Shown one piece after another: positions 43,599-52,639 of a stretch of DNA of 64,000 bases (the first letter of the stretch is position 1; each line of letters opens with the position of its first letter). The stretch covers positions 1,054,001-1,118,000 of the forward strand of contig NZ_JACHLY010000001.1 in assembly GCF_014204715.1 (NCBI RefSeq), given 5' to 3'. The notes beneath the pieces are model-generated. The model was not told the DNA's origin. It saw only the letters and a program-made list of their open reading frames with translations, and did not search any database. Position numbers and translations under genes: made by a program. Origin of the DNA: Streptomonospora salina. Lineage in GTDB: Bacteria > Actinomycetota > Actinomycetes > Streptosporangiales > Streptosporangiaceae.

Positions 43599-43870
43599 AG
43601 ATCCTCGCGGTATGCGGTATGGGCATCGGCACGAGCATCATGCTCAAAAGCAACGCGGAGAAGGCCGCCGCGAGTCTGGGGCTGGACGCCGATGTGGAGG
43701 TCGCCGACATCGGCACCGCCCGCGGCGCCGCCGCCACCGCCGACGTGGTACTGACCTCCGGCGAGCTGGCCGCCGAGATCGGCGACGTGGGTATCCCGGT
43801 CGTCGTCGTGGACAGCTTCATCGACGGCGACGAGGTCCGCGAGAAGTTGAGCACCGCGCTCGGCAGCTGA
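43595..43870 (+). CDS. PTS system EIIB component (UlaB-like)
   Basis: 91 residues with a P-loop-like phosphocysteine motif at the N-terminus, MKILAVCGMGIGTSIMLK, in which Cys7 is the phosphorylated residue. Length and sequence fit the lactose/ascorbate EIIB fold. Translationally coupled to EIIA. Confidence 0.9.
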   Translation: MKILAVCGMGIGTSIMLKSNAEKAAASLGLDADVEVADIGTARGAAATADVVLTSGELAAEIGDVGIPVVVVDSFIDGDEVREKLSTALGS

Positions 43871-43999
43871 GGACCCTGCGGCGCCGGATCGGCGCCGCAT
43901 GCCGTCCGCCCCGGCACGGGGCCGCGCACGCGCACCGCGGCCGGAGCCCGAGGGTTCCGGCCTGCCCAACGGTCGAGACGAGTTCCCAGGAGCGGCTTT

Positions 44000-45568
44000 A
44001 TGGACTGGCTTGTGGCTGTCGCACAGTTCATCGTCAACGAAGTCCTGAGCGTGCCGGCCTACATGGTCGGCCTGATCACCGCGGTAGGGCTGATCGCGCT
44101 GCGCCGGTCGACGGGCCAGATCATCGGCGGCGGGCTCAAAGCGGTGCTGGGTTTCCTGCTGATCGGGGCCGGCGCCGACATCGTCGTCGCGGCCTTGGAC
44201 CCGCTGGGGCGGATGATCCAGGGAGCGGCCGGCGCCCAGGGCGTCGTGCCCACCAACGAGGCGATCGTGGCCATCGCCCAGGATCGCTTCGGCGCTCAGG
44301 TCGCCTGGATCATGATCGCCGGCTTCGTGCTGAGCCTGGTGCTGGCGCGCATCACGACCCTGCACTACGTGTTCCTGACCGGCCATCACATCCTGTTCAT
44401 GGCCACGCTGCTGACTATGGTGCTGGCCACGACGGCGCTGCCCACGTGGCTGGCGGTGGTGCTGGGCGCCGTGCTGCTGGCGGTGGTGATGGTGTCGCTG
44501 CCGGCGCTGGCCCAACCCTGGACCCGCCGGGTCGGCGGCGACGGCAAGATCGCCATCGGGCACTTCGGCACGCTGGGCTATGTGGCCTCGGGCGCCACCG
44601 GCCAGCTCGTGGGACGCACCAGCCGCAGCACCGAGGACTTGAAGCTGCCCGAAGGGCTGCGGTTCCTGCGCGACTCGATGGTGGCCACGGCGCTGTCGAT
44701 GGTGATCATCTACATCGCGGTCGCGCTGGTTTTCTGGGCGCGCCAGGGCACCGCCGCCGCGCTGGACATGTTCCCGCCCGCCGAGGGGCTGGACCCCACC
44801 GTCGGGCACTTCCTCATGCAGGCGCTGATGCAGGGGCTGCAGTTCGGTATCGGCGTCGCGGTGATCCTCTACGGTGTGCGCACCATCCTGGGCGAGCTGG
44901 TGCCCGCCTTCCAGGGCATCGCCGACCGTGTGGTTCCGGGCGCGGTCCCGGCCCTGGACGCCCCGATCGTCTTCCCCTACGCGCAGAACGCGGTGCTGGT
45001 GGGCTTCCTGTCCAGCTTCGTCGGCGGCTTGGCCACACTGGCGGTGATGGCGTCGGTGTTCAACCCCGCGTTCGGCTTGGCGCTGATCCTGCCGGGGCTG
45101 GTGCCGCACTTCTTCACCGGCGGCGCGGCGGGCGTCTTCGGCAACGCCACCGGCGGCCGGCGCGGCGCGGTGGCGGGCGCGTTCGTCAACGGAGTGGTGA
45201 TCACGCTGCTGCCGGCGTTCCTGCTGGGCGTGCTGGGCGACTTCGGCACCGCCAACACCACCTTCGGCGACGCGGACTTCGGCTGGTTCGGCATCGTGAT
45301 CGGCTACGCCTTCCGCGCGGGCGACGTCGGCGGCGTGGTGATCGCGCTGGTGGTGGCGGCGCTGCTGCTGACCGGTGCGATGGCGGTCCAGAAGCGCGCC
45401 GTCCAAGGGGGCTGGGACCCCGGTGCCCGCCACGAGAAGGCCCTGGCCGAACGCGCCGAGGGAGCCCGTGCCGAGCAGGAGGCGCAGAAGTCCGCGGAGG
45501 AGGGGGCCTCCCGTCAGGACGGCGGGTCGGCGGCCTCCGGCGAGGACGCCCACGGGCCCGAGCGGTAG
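44000..45568 (+). CDS. PTS system ascorbate-type EIIC permease (UlaA-like)
   Basis: 522 residues, about ten or eleven membrane helices. UlaA-family features are VGLIALRRSTGQIIGGGLKA, VVPTNEAIVAIAQDRFG, LTGHHILFMATLL, FPYAQNAVLVGFLSSFVGG, and GLVPHFFTGGAAGVFGNATGG. A charged tail of some 60 residues (Ala/Glu/Gly-rich) follows the last helix. The substrate is inferred as L-ascorbate or a related acid sugar; the ula catabolic enzymes are not nearby, so another sugar is possible. It is separated from EIIB by 129 nt. Confidence 0.88.
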   Translation: MDWLVAVAQFIVNEVLSVPAYMVGLITAVGLIALRRSTGQIIGGGLKAVLGFLLIGAGADIVVAALDPLGRMIQGAAGAQGVVPTNEAIVAIAQDRFGAQVAWIMIAGFVLSLVLARITTLHYVFLTGHHILFMATLLTMVLATTALPTWLAVVLGAVLLAVVMVSLPALAQPWTRRVGGDGKIAIGHFGTLGYVASGATGQLVGRTSRSTEDLKLPEGLRFLRDSMVATALSMVIIYIAVALVFWARQGTAAALDMFPPAEGLDPTVGHFLMQALMQGLQFGIGVAVILYGVRTILGELVPAFQGIADRVVPGAVPALDAPIVFPYAQNAVLVGFLSSFVGGLATLAVMASVFNPAFGLALILPGLVPHFFTGGAAGVFGNATGGRRGAVAGAFVNGVVITLLPAFLLGVLGDFGTANTTFGDADFGWFGIVIGYAFRAGDVGGVVIALVVAALLLTGAMAVQKRAVQGGWDPGARHEKALAERAEGARAEQEAQKSAEEGASRQDGGSAASGEDAHGPER

Positions 45569-45573
45569 GGACC

Positions 45574-45598
45574 GCGGGCCGCGCTGTCCGCGGCCCGC
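45574..45598 (+). terminator. Terminator hairpin of the PTS operon
   Basis: Perfect 10-bp stem GCGGGCCGCG / CGCGGCCCGC with a CTGTC loop, beginning 6 nt after the EIIC stop. Confidence 0.65.
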
Positions 45599-45793
45599 CC
45601 CGCGGTCCCCCGCTCTTCGCCGTCGGCCCACGCACACGGCATCCGGGAGGAGTCCGATGAGCGCCGGCGGGTGACGAGGGCCGCCGGCGGAACGCAGACC
45701 CGGCGGTGCGGGTCGCGGGCGGGGGACACGCTGCCGCGGCCGTCCGACGGTTCGCCGGCGCGGCCCCGCCCGGGCGGGGCCGCGCCGGTCGCC

Positions 45794-45985
45794 TCACGAC
45801 TCGACGATGCGCCATCCCCCGACGTCGGTGTAGGCCGAGTCGTAGTAGCAGTCCGAGCCGTCGCCCGGCTTGAAGTCGTGGTAGTGCAGGTTCCCGCCCC
45901 AATACCGCAGGATGCGGCCCGACTCCCGGGCGGCGTCTCCGCCGAACGCGTCCTCGCCCATCTCGACGTCCAGCACGAACTTCAC
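45794..45985 (-). CDS. Small conserved protein of unknown function
   Basis: 63 residues from GTG 45985, which has GAGGAGG 6 nt upstream. The sequence starts MKFVLDVEMGEDAFGG and continues with RILRYWGGNLHYHDFKPGDG and AYTDVGGWRIVES. Family-wide occurrence in actinomycetes is likely from memory, but no function is known to me. No signal peptide or membrane helix. It is convergent with the PTS operon and stands apart from the sugar importer genes. Confidence 0.6.
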   Translation of the reverse strand: MKFVLDVEMGEDAFGGDAARESGRILRYWGGNLHYHDFKPGDGSDCYYDSAYTDVGGWRIVES

Positions 45986-46140
45986 CGCGCACCTCCTCGG
46001 CACCGTTGCGGGCGTGCGGCGGCCGCAGCACCGCGGCCGCCGCTCTCACCTTCAACGATCTCCGTGATGTCCTTTCAGGGACTTTTCTCGCGTGAGACCC
46101 CGGTCGGTGCGCCGTCGCCGGCCGCACCCGCGAATCGGGG

Positions 46141-47157
46141 TCATCGTGCCGAGCGTGGAGCCAGAACGCGTTGGAGCAGGATGAACACCAGCAGGAGCGC
46201 TCCCGCGACGATCTTGGTCCACCAGGAGCTGAGGGTGCCCTCGAAGACCAGGATCGTCTGGATGGTGCCCAGGGTCAGCACGCCCACGACGCTGCCCAGG
46301 ACGTAGCCGAACCCGCCGGTGAGGAGCGTCCCGCCGATGACCACGGCGGCGATCGCGTCGAGCTCCATGCCCAGGCCGTGCAGGCTGTTCCCGGAGGCGA
46401 TGTAGAGGGTGTAGAGCACGCCTCCCAGCGCCGCGCAGAATCCGCTGACCGTGTAGACGCCCACCTTCACGCGGCCCACGGCCAGGCCCATGAGCATCGC
46501 CGAGGACTCGCTCCCGCCGACCGCGTACACGCTGCGGCCGAACCGGGTGCGGTGCAGCACGTAGGCCGCCACACCCGCGATCGCCAGCGCGACCGCTGCG
46601 CCGAGGCTCAGCGAGGTACCGCCCGGCAGCGGGATCCGCGTCTGGGACAGGGCGCCGAACAGCGGGTCGGTGATCGGGATCGACTCGGTGCTGATGAGGT
46701 AGCACAGCCCACGGGCGAAGAACATACCGCCGAGCGTGGCGATGAACGGCTGCACCCCGTAGAAGTGGATCATGCAGCCCTGGGCGAGACCGATGGCGGT
46801 TCCCGCCAGCAGCGCGACGGGGATCACCAGCAACGGCGGCCACCCCTCGCGCAGCAGCCAGGCGCAGATCATCGTCGACAGCGCCAGCACCGCCCCGGTG
46901 GACAGGTCGATGCCGCCGGACAGGATCACGAACGTCACCCCCACCGCCAGCACGATGAGGAAGGAGTTGTTCACCAGCAGGTTCAGCGCGACCTGCGGTT
47001 CCAGGAACCCGGTGTAGCGCGCGGAGCCGGCGGCGAACAGCAGCACGAGCACGAGCCCGGCCATGGTCACGGGGATGAACCGGCGCCGGCTCTCCACCGC
47101 CTCCCGCGTGCGGGACACGGCCGCGGACAGATCGGGCAGGGTGGACGGCGGGGTCAT
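46141..47157 (-). CDS. Sugar ABC transporter permease (YjfF-like)
   Basis: 338 residues, RbsC-type permease with about nine helices. Recognisable are VTFVILSGGIDLSTGAVLAL, GVQPFIATLGGMFFARGLCY, YAVGGSESSAMLMGLAVGR and DAIAAVVIGGTLLTGGFGYV. Its ATG overlaps the stop of the preceding permease (ATGA). Order binding protein-ATPase-permease-permease equals ytfQ-ytfR-ytfT-yjfF of E. coli, the galactofuranose importer. Confidence 0.88.
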   Translation of the reverse strand: MTPPSTLPDLSAAVSRTREAVESRRRFIPVTMAGLVLVLLFAAGSARYTGFLEPQVALNLLVNNSFLIVLAVGVTFVILSGGIDLSTGAVLALSTMICAWLLREGWPPLLVIPVALLAGTAIGLAQGCMIHFYGVQPFIATLGGMFFARGLCYLISTESIPITDPLFGALSQTRIPLPGGTSLSLGAAVALAIAGVAAYVLHRTRFGRSVYAVGGSESSAMLMGLAVGRVKVGVYTVSGFCAALGGVLYTLYIASGNSLHGLGMELDAIAAVVIGGTLLTGGFGYVLGSVVGVLTLGTIQTILVFEGTLSSWWTKIVAGALLLVFILLQRVLAPRSAR

Positions 47158-48266
47158 CGCGGCACCTCCTGGCGGCCCGGATCGTCGGTATCGGCGTCGG
47201 CGGGTGTCACGTCGTCCTCCTCGCTCGGCCGGGGGCCGGGATCGGCCGGCGCCCGCCGCGGCGGTCGGGCGCGCCGGATGGGCGCCGCGAGCTGTGCGCG
47301 GAACCGCGGCGACTGCAGCAGGCACACCAGGAACACCACGAGCGCCTTGAACACCAGGGAGCTCTCCGGCGGGACACCCATGGTGTAGACCGTCGTGGAC
47401 AGGGTCTGCACGATGACCGCGCCCAGCACGGTCCCGGCGATCGAGAACCGCCCGCCGCTGAGCATCGTCCCGCCGATGACGACGGCGAGGATGGCGTCCA
47501 GCTCGATCCACAGTCCGGCGTTGTTGCCGTCGGCGCTGCCGGTGTTGGCGCTGATGAGGATCCCGGCGAGTCCCGCGCACAGCCCGCAGAAGGCGTAGGC
47601 GGCCACGGACATGCCCCGCGCGCGGATCCCCGACAGGCGCCCGGCCTCGGCATTGCCGCCGATCGCCTCGATGAGCAGGCCGAGCGCGGTGCGGCGCACC
47701 ACCAGCCACATCCCCAGCACCGTCGCGGCCGCGACGACCACGGTGACCGGGATCGCAGCCACGTCGCCGCCGGCGATCAGCCGGTAGGGCTCGCTGCGGA
47801 CCGTGGTGATCTGGCCGCCGGTGATCAGCTGGGCGACGCCGCGGCCGGCGATCATGAGGATCAGCGTCGCCACGATCGGCTGGATCCGCAGCACCGCGAC
47901 CAGGAACCCGTTCCACAGGCCCAGCAGGGCCGAGGCCCCCAGGGCGGCGGCGACCGCCGCGGCCACCGTCCCCGGCGACCCCGGGTCGTCGGCCGCGGCG
48001 ATCATCTCGCAGGCCAGGGCCCCGGACACGGCCACGACGGCGCCCACCGACAGGTCGATGCCGCGCAGCGCGATCACCATGGTCATGCCCAGTGAGATGA
48101 GCAGCAGGGGCGTGCCGAAGTGCAGGATGTCGACGACGCTGCCGTAGAGCCGCCCGTCCTGGACGCTGATCTCGAAGAACCCCGGTGTGGCGGCCACGTT
48201 GGCGGCCAGCAGCCCCGCGAGCACCAGCAGCGGCCACATGAGCCGCCGCATCTGCGCCGACGTCAC
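47154..48266 (-). CDS. Sugar ABC transporter permease (YtfT-like)
   Basis: 370 residues, RbsC-type. Core: TPLLLISLGMTMVIALRGID, LSVGAVVAVSGALACEMI, RIQPIVATLILMIAGRGVAQ, EAIGGNAEAGRLSGIRARGM and LDAILAVVIGGTMLSGGRFS. A charged Pro/Arg/Asp tail of about 45 residues follows the last helix. GTG 48266 overlaps the ATPase stop (GTGA); ATG five codons later is an alternative. Confidence 0.88.
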   Translation of the reverse strand: MTSAQMRRLMWPLLVLAGLLAANVAATPGFFEISVQDGRLYGSVVDILHFGTPLLLISLGMTMVIALRGIDLSVGAVVAVSGALACEMIAAADDPGSPGTVAAAVAAALGASALLGLWNGFLVAVLRIQPIVATLILMIAGRGVAQLITGGQITTVRSEPYRLIAGGDVAAIPVTVVVAAATVLGMWLVVRRTALGLLIEAIGGNAEAGRLSGIRARGMSVAAYAFCGLCAGLAGILISANTGSADGNNAGLWIELDAILAVVIGGTMLSGGRFSIAGTVLGAVIVQTLSTTVYTMGVPPESSLVFKALVVFLVCLLQSPRFRAQLAAPIRRARPPRRAPADPGPRPSEEDDVTPADADTDDPGRQEVPR

Positions 48267-49789
48267 GGCGCACCCCCTTCCGCGATCTCGGCGAGCACCC
48301 GGTCGACGTCCAGGCCCTCTTCGTTGTCCAGCGCGTTGACCACGCGCCGGTCGCGCAGCACCACCACCCGGTGGCTCAGCCGCAGCACCTCCTCCAGCTC
48401 GGAGGAGATGAACAGCACCGCGGTACCCTCCTGCGCCTGGGCGGCCACCAGCCGCTGCACCTCGGCCTTGGCGCCGATGTCGATGCCGCGGGTGGGTTCG
48501 TCGAGGATGAGCAGCCGGGGCTGCATGATCAGCCACCGGCCCAGCAGCACCTTCTGCTGGTTGCCGCCGCTGAGCGATCCCGCGGGGGTGTCCGGTGCGG
48601 ACGGGCGGATGCGCAGCGCGGCGATGTAGCGTTCGACCAGGTCGGAGCGGGTCCGGGCGGGCAGCGGCCGCATCCAGCCGCGGGCGGCCTGCATAGCCAG
48701 CAGCAGGTTGTCGGCGACCGACAGGTCGGCGACCAGCCCTTCGGCTTTGCGGTCCTCGGAGCAGTAGGCCAGGCCCGCGGCGATCGGCGCGCGGGGCGTG
48801 CGCAGCGGCACCGTCCGCCCGTCGACCTCCACGCTTCCGGTGTCGGGGCGGTCGGCGCCGAACAGCAGCCGCGCGGCCTCGGTCCTGCCGGAGCCCAGCA
48901 GCCCCGCCAGGCCCACGATCCGGCCCGGGGCGATGTCCAGGTCGTAGGGGGCGATGCCCCCCGAACGGCCCAGCCCGCGGGCCTGCAGCAGCGGAGCCGC
49001 GTCCGGCTGAAGGGCGCCGCTGTGGGCGTGCTCCTCCACCCGCTCCAGCTCGCCGGCCTGTTCGCCGAGCATGTGCCCGATCAGATCGCGCTGGCTCAGC
49101 TCCGCCGTGGTGAACTCCCCGACCAGGCGCCCGTTGCGCAGCACGGTCATGCGCTGGCACAGCTCGTAGACCTGGTCGAGGAAGTGGGTGACGAACAGGA
49201 TCGCCACGCCGCGCGAGCGCAGCCGCTCGACCAGGTCGAACAGGATGCGCACCTCGTCGCGGTCCAGGCTGGAGGTGGGTTCGTCCAGCACGAGCACCCG
49301 GGCGTCGAGGTCGACGGCCCGCAGGATGGACACGAGCTGCTGGACGGCGATGGGGTAGTCGCCCAGGGCGCGCGTGACGTCGAGGTCGAGTTCCATCCCG
49401 CGGGCCAGCTCGGCCGCGCGGCGGTTCATGCGCCGCGGAGAGATCCCGAACCGTCCGCGCGGCTCACGGCCCAGCAGGATGTTCTCCGCCACCGACAGGT
49501 TCGGACACAGGTTCACCTCCTGGTAGACGGTGGCGATGCCGTGGCGTTCGGCGTCGAGGGGGCCGGCGATGTCGGCCGGCGCTCCCTGGACGCTGATGCT
49601 GCCGCCGTCCGGGCGGTGCACCCCGGTCAGGATCTTGATCAGGGTGGATTTGCCGGCCCCGTTCTCTCCCAGCAGCGCGTGGACTTCGCCGGGGTCGAGC
49701 CGCAGGCCGGCGCCGTCCAGGGCCCGGACGCCGGGGAATTCCTTCACGATCCCGCTCATGTGCACGGCGGGCTCGGCCGTGGTTGCCAC
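48263..49789 (-). CDS. Sugar ABC transporter ATP-binding protein (YtfR-like, two ABC domains)
   Basis: 508 residues, RbsA/YtfR type. First domain: Walker A LLGENGAGKSTLIKILTG near residue 40, switch Q in VYQEVNLCPNLSVAENI, Walker B RVLVLDEPTSSLDRDE. Second domain: degenerate P-loop GLLGSGRTEAARLLFG, signature GSLSGGNQQKVLLGRWL, Walker B RLLILDEPTRGIDIGAK. GTG start with GGAGGGG upstream. Energises sugar uptake with the two permeases. Confidence 0.92.
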   Translation of the reverse strand: MATTAEPAVHMSGIVKEFPGVRALDGAGLRLDPGEVHALLGENGAGKSTLIKILTGVHRPDGGSISVQGAPADIAGPLDAERHGIATVYQEVNLCPNLSVAENILLGREPRGRFGISPRRMNRRAAELARGMELDLDVTRALGDYPIAVQQLVSILRAVDLDARVLVLDEPTSSLDRDEVRILFDLVERLRSRGVAILFVTHFLDQVYELCQRMTVLRNGRLVGEFTTAELSQRDLIGHMLGEQAGELERVEEHAHSGALQPDAAPLLQARGLGRSGGIAPYDLDIAPGRIVGLAGLLGSGRTEAARLLFGADRPDTGSVEVDGRTVPLRTPRAPIAAGLAYCSEDRKAEGLVADLSVADNLLLAMQAARGWMRPLPARTRSDLVERYIAALRIRPSAPDTPAGSLSGGNQQKVLLGRWLIMQPRLLILDEPTRGIDIGAKAEVQRLVAAQAQEGTAVLFISSELEEVLRLSHRVVVLRDRRVVNALDNEEGLDVDRVLAEIAEGGAP

Positions 49790-49819
49790 GGCCCCTCCTT
49801 CGTGTCGGTGGCGGACGGA

Positions 49820-50803
49820 TCAGTACTTGCGGTTGGGGAGCGCTTCCTCGGCCTCGTCCTGGGTGTAGACGTCTTCCTCGACCTTGATGCGCTCCTCGAC
49901 GTCCTCACCGGCGTGGACCTTCTCGACGAGGTCCATCAGCTGGGGGCCGATCAGCGGGTTGCATTCCACGACCAGGTTGATCTTGCCGTCGGCCATCGCC
50001 TGGAAGGCGTCCTTGATCCCGTCGATGGAGATGACGGTGATGTCCTCGCCCGGTTCGAGGCCCGCGGATTCGATGGACTCGATGGCGCCCAGCGCCATGT
50101 CGTCGTTGTGGGCGTAGAGGACGTCGATCTCGTCGTGGGAGCTGAGGAAGGCCTGCATGACCTCCTGGCCGCCCGAGCGAGTGAAGTCGCCGTCCTGGGA
50201 CGCGACGATCTCGAACGTGTCGTGCTCGGAGATGATCTCGGTGAAGCCCTCCTTGCGGTCGACCGCCGGAGCGGATCCGGTGGTGCCCTGCAGCTCGACG
50301 ATGTCGACGCCGTCGTCGGAGTCGGCGTACTCCTCGACCAGCCACCGGCCGGCCTTGCGGCCCTCTTCGACGAAGTCGGAGCCGAGGAAGGTCTCGTAGA
50401 CGTCCTCCTGGTCCGTGTCGACCGCCCGGTCGGTCAGCACGACGGGGATGCCGGCGGACTTGGCTTCGGCGAGGACGGTGTCCCAGCCGGACTCCACGAC
50501 GGGCGAGAAGGCGATCACGTCGACGCCCTGCTGGATGAAGTTGCGGATCGCCTGGATCTGGTTCTCCTGCTGCTGCTGGGCGTCGGAGAACTTCAGCTCG
50601 ATGCCGGCATCCTGCGCGGCCTGCTTGATGGATTCGGTGTTGGCGGTGCGCCAGCCGCTTTCGGCGCCCACCTGGGAGAAGCCCATGACGATGGCGTCGT
50701 CGCCGCCGCCCTGGCCCTGGCTTTCGCCGCCGCCTCCGGAGCACGCGGTCGCCGCCGCGGCGAGTGCGACGGCGGCCGCAGCTGTCGAGAGTGTCTTGTT
50801 CAT
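49820..50803 (-). CDS. Sugar-binding lipoprotein of ABC transporter (YtfQ-like)
   Basis: 327 residues. Signal peptide with lipobox ATAC (Cys near residue 21), then a Gly-rich linker. The periplasmic-binding type 1 domain closely resembles E. coli YtfQ: VMGFSQVGAESGWRTANTES, QQQQENQIQAIRNFIQQGVD, ELQGTTGSAPAVDRKEGF, SQDGDFTRSGGQEVM and LYAHNDDMALGAIESIESAG. Ligand likely a hexose or galactofuranose (inference). AAGGAG stands before ATG 50803. The operon is preceded by two LacI-type operators. Confidence 0.92.
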   Translation of the reverse strand: MNKTLSTAAAAVALAAAATACSGGGGESQGQGGGDDAIVMGFSQVGAESGWRTANTESIKQAAQDAGIELKFSDAQQQQENQIQAIRNFIQQGVDVIAFSPVVESGWDTVLAEAKSAGIPVVLTDRAVDTDQEDVYETFLGSDFVEEGRKAGRWLVEEYADSDDGVDIVELQGTTGSAPAVDRKEGFTEIISEHDTFEIVASQDGDFTRSGGQEVMQAFLSSHDEIDVLYAHNDDMALGAIESIESAGLEPGEDITVISIDGIKDAFQAMADGKINLVVECNPLIGPQLMDLVEKVHAGEDVEERIKVEEDVYTQDEAEEALPNRKY

Positions 50804-50840
50804 GGGGACTCCTTTGCGCGGTCTCGGCCGCTCCGACCGA

Positions 50841-50856
50841 TTGTTAGCGCTAACAA
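50841..50856. promoter_or_regulatory. LacI-family operator 1 (perfect palindrome)
   Basis: TTGTTAGCGCTAACAA is an exact 16-bp palindrome ending 38 nt before the ATG of the sugar-binding lipoprotein gene. The core TTAGCGCTAA is the classic actinomycete LacI/GalR operator form. It would block the promoter or early transcript until an inducing sugar is present. Confidence 0.8.
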
Positions 50857-50961
50857 AACCTGGTGAATCCGCCAGGGGGCGGAATCCTGAAATTGCACGG
50901 GGACCGGTGATGGATATAGGGATCGACGCCGGCACAGCCTGCCGGTGACGCATGCCACAAC

Positions 50962-50975
50962 TGTTAGCGCTAACA
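50962..50975. promoter_or_regulatory. LacI-family operator 2 (perfect palindrome)
   Basis: TGTTAGCGCTAACA, an exact 14-bp palindrome whose core matches operator 1. Centre-to-centre spacing is 120 bp, which would allow DNA looping between two repressor dimers. The divergent gene start is at 51139, so this site might also touch that promoter. The rest of the gap 50804-51138 shows no gene. Confidence 0.8.
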
Positions 50976-51126
50976 TCCCGCGTGTCAAGGCACGTTTACC
51001 GCTCTGATACCTCGGCGCCCGCTTCGGGGCGCCCGCCTCGGGGCGCCGGCGGCGGATCGCCGCCCGCCGCCGACCGATCACGACGACCGGTCGGCGCCGC
51101 CCCTGCGCTGCACGGCCGCAGCGGCG

Positions 51127-51132
51127 TAGCGT
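51127..51132 (+). promoter_or_regulatory. Candidate leaderless -10 element
   Basis: TAGCGT (TANNNT) 6 nt before the ATG of the broken enoyl-CoA hydratase gene, which has no ribosome binding site. Confidence 0.35.
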
Positions 51133-51138
51133 CGGGTT

Positions 51139-51504
51139 ATGAGCGATGAACCCGTTCTCGTCGAACACGACGGCGCCGTGGCCACGATCACGATGAACCG
51201 CCCCCGGCGCCGCAACGCCCTGTCCCTGGACCAGATGCACCGGCTCATCGCGGCCTTCGAGGAGGTCGGCGGCTCCGACGCCACCGGCGTCGTCCTGGCC
51301 GGCAACGGCCCCGTCTTCAGCGCCGGACACGACTTCGCCGACGTGGCCGAAGCCGACCTCGCCGGCGCGCGGGAGCTGCTGGGCACCTGCGTGCGCCTGA
51401 TGGAGACCGTCCAGTCCGTTCCGCAGGTGGTTCTGGCCCGGGTGCACGGGCTCGCCACCGCCGCCGGATGCCAGCTGGTCGCCGACTGCGACCTGGCCGT
51501 CGCC
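51139..51504 (+). pseudogene. Enoyl-CoA hydratase/isomerase, 5' fragment
   Basis: The first 122 residues of a crotonase-family protein: ATITMNRPRRRNALSLDQM near residue 15, the oxyanion-hole segment FSAGHDFADVAEADL, and VHGLATAAGCQLVADCDLAV. After LAVA the homology stops and the frame runs on to a stop at 51550-51552, inside the insertion sequence. About 55-60 central residues, including the usual second-half active-site region, are absent. The 3' end of the gene survives at 52783-53037 in the same frame phase. It presumably hydrated an enoyl-CoA before disruption. Confidence 0.8.
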
Positions 51505-51539
51505 GGACACAGCGCCGGCGACCGGTCCCTGAACTCGTG

Positions 51540-51545
51540 GCTAGT
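51540..51545. repeat. Target site duplication, left copy
   Basis: GCTAGT directly before the element; the identical hexamer directly follows the element at 52665-52670. Confidence 0.75.
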
Positions 51546-52545
51546 TGTATGAGGGCCGGACGTTGGTTACAGCCGTACGGATACGTGAGGCCGGGGGCAG
51601 GCCGCCGGCAGCGCTGTGGGGCCGATGATAGTTGTAATGGATGTTCCAGGTCGCCAGGGCCGCGGCGCGCTCCTCCTCGCTGTCATAGGGCCGGGCGTAG
51701 AGGACCTCCTCAGCCATGATCCGCTGGTAGCGCTCGACCTTGCCGTTGTGCCGGGGCGTGAACGGCTTCGTCCGGCGATGCTTCGTACGGGCGGTGACGA
51801 CGCGGCTGAAGGCGGCCGATCGGTAACAGGCCCCGTTGTCGGTGACCACACGGTGGATGTGGGCGATGCCGTGAGCGGCGAAGAAGACCTTGGCGCGGGC
51901 CAGGAAGGCGGCCGCGGTGGCGCCCTTCTCGTCGCCCAGCGCCTCGGTGTAGGCCAGGCGGGAGAACCCGTCCACGGCGGAGTGGAGGTAGACGTAGCCG
52001 CCCGCCGCCCCGGTGTTCTTGGCCCGCTGCGCGGTGCGGGCCTGGCCGGAGTCGCGGCCGTGGACGCGCCATCCCCCGCCCTGGGGGATGCGGCCGACCT
52101 TCTTTACATCCAGGTGGACCATGTGGCCCGGCCAGCGCGCCACGATGCGGCCCGGGACGCGGTTGGTGCCGCCGGCGGGGTCGATGAAGCGGCGCCGTGC
52201 GAGTCCGAGGCGGGCCAGGTGGCGGGTGACGGTGCGCCGGTCGAGCACGATGCCCCCGGCGGCGAGTTCTGCGGTGATCCGGGCCGCGGACCACGTGTGC
52301 TCGCGCCGCCAGATCTCGATCGTGGCGACGGTCTCGCCTGCGGCGGCCCGGGGGCTGCGGTGCGGGGTGGAGGAGCGCTCGTGCAGGCCGGTCTCGCCGT
52401 GGCGGCGGTACCGGTTCACCCATTTGGAGGCACACGCCCGCGAGATGCCCATCTCGGCGGCGACGTGGGAGATCGGGCGCCTCTGGCAGCGCTCGATCAG
52501 GCGGCGACGGCCCTCGAAGGACAGCGGCGCATTACGGTGGGACAC
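51541..52545 (-). CDS. IS481-like transposase
   Basis: 334 residues. N-terminal HTH region (ERCQRRPISHVAAEMGISRA, ASKWVNRYRRHGETGL), then the DDE integrase core: first Asp in MVHLDVKKVGRI, second in VVTDNGACYRS, Glu in HNGKVERYQRIMAEE. The IS481/IS3-like core looks intact. GTG 52545 with AAAGGA about 10 nt upstream. The last residue and the TAG stop use bases of the target duplication, so the element itself carries no stop for its own transposase. Confidence 0.88.
   Translation of the reverse strand: MSHRNAPLSFEGRRRLIERCQRRPISHVAAEMGISRACASKWVNRYRRHGETGLHERSSTPHRSPRAAAGETVATIEIWRREHTWSAARITAELAAGGIVLDRRTVTRHLARLGLARRRFIDPAGGTNRVPGRIVARWPGHMVHLDVKKVGRIPQGGGWRVHGRDSGQARTAQRAKNTGAAGGYVYLHSAVDGFSRLAYTEALGDEKGATAAAFLARAKVFFAAHGIAHIHRVVTDNGACYRSAAFSRVVTARTKHRRTKPFTPRHNGKVERYQRIMAEEVLYARPYDSEEERAAALATWNIHYNYHRPHSAAGGLPPASRIRTAVTNVRPSYN
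51546..51570. repeat. Terminal inverted repeat, left end of the IS
   Basis: Starts TGTATGAGGGCC and ends GTTGGTTAC; pairs with the right end. Confidence 0.65.
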
Positions 52546-52639
52546 GAGAGCAGGTCCTTTCCGGTGGCTCGATGAGTGGTTGGCGCTTCTCATCATCGCC
52601 GCCGGGGGCCTGCTCTCCTCATGTCACCCCCGCCTCAGC

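Noticed and set aside
43298-45637. 779-codon open frame opposite the PTS genes
   Set aside because: His/Gln/Arg-rich antisense shadow; the PTS genes have ribosome binding sites, coupling and membrane helices.
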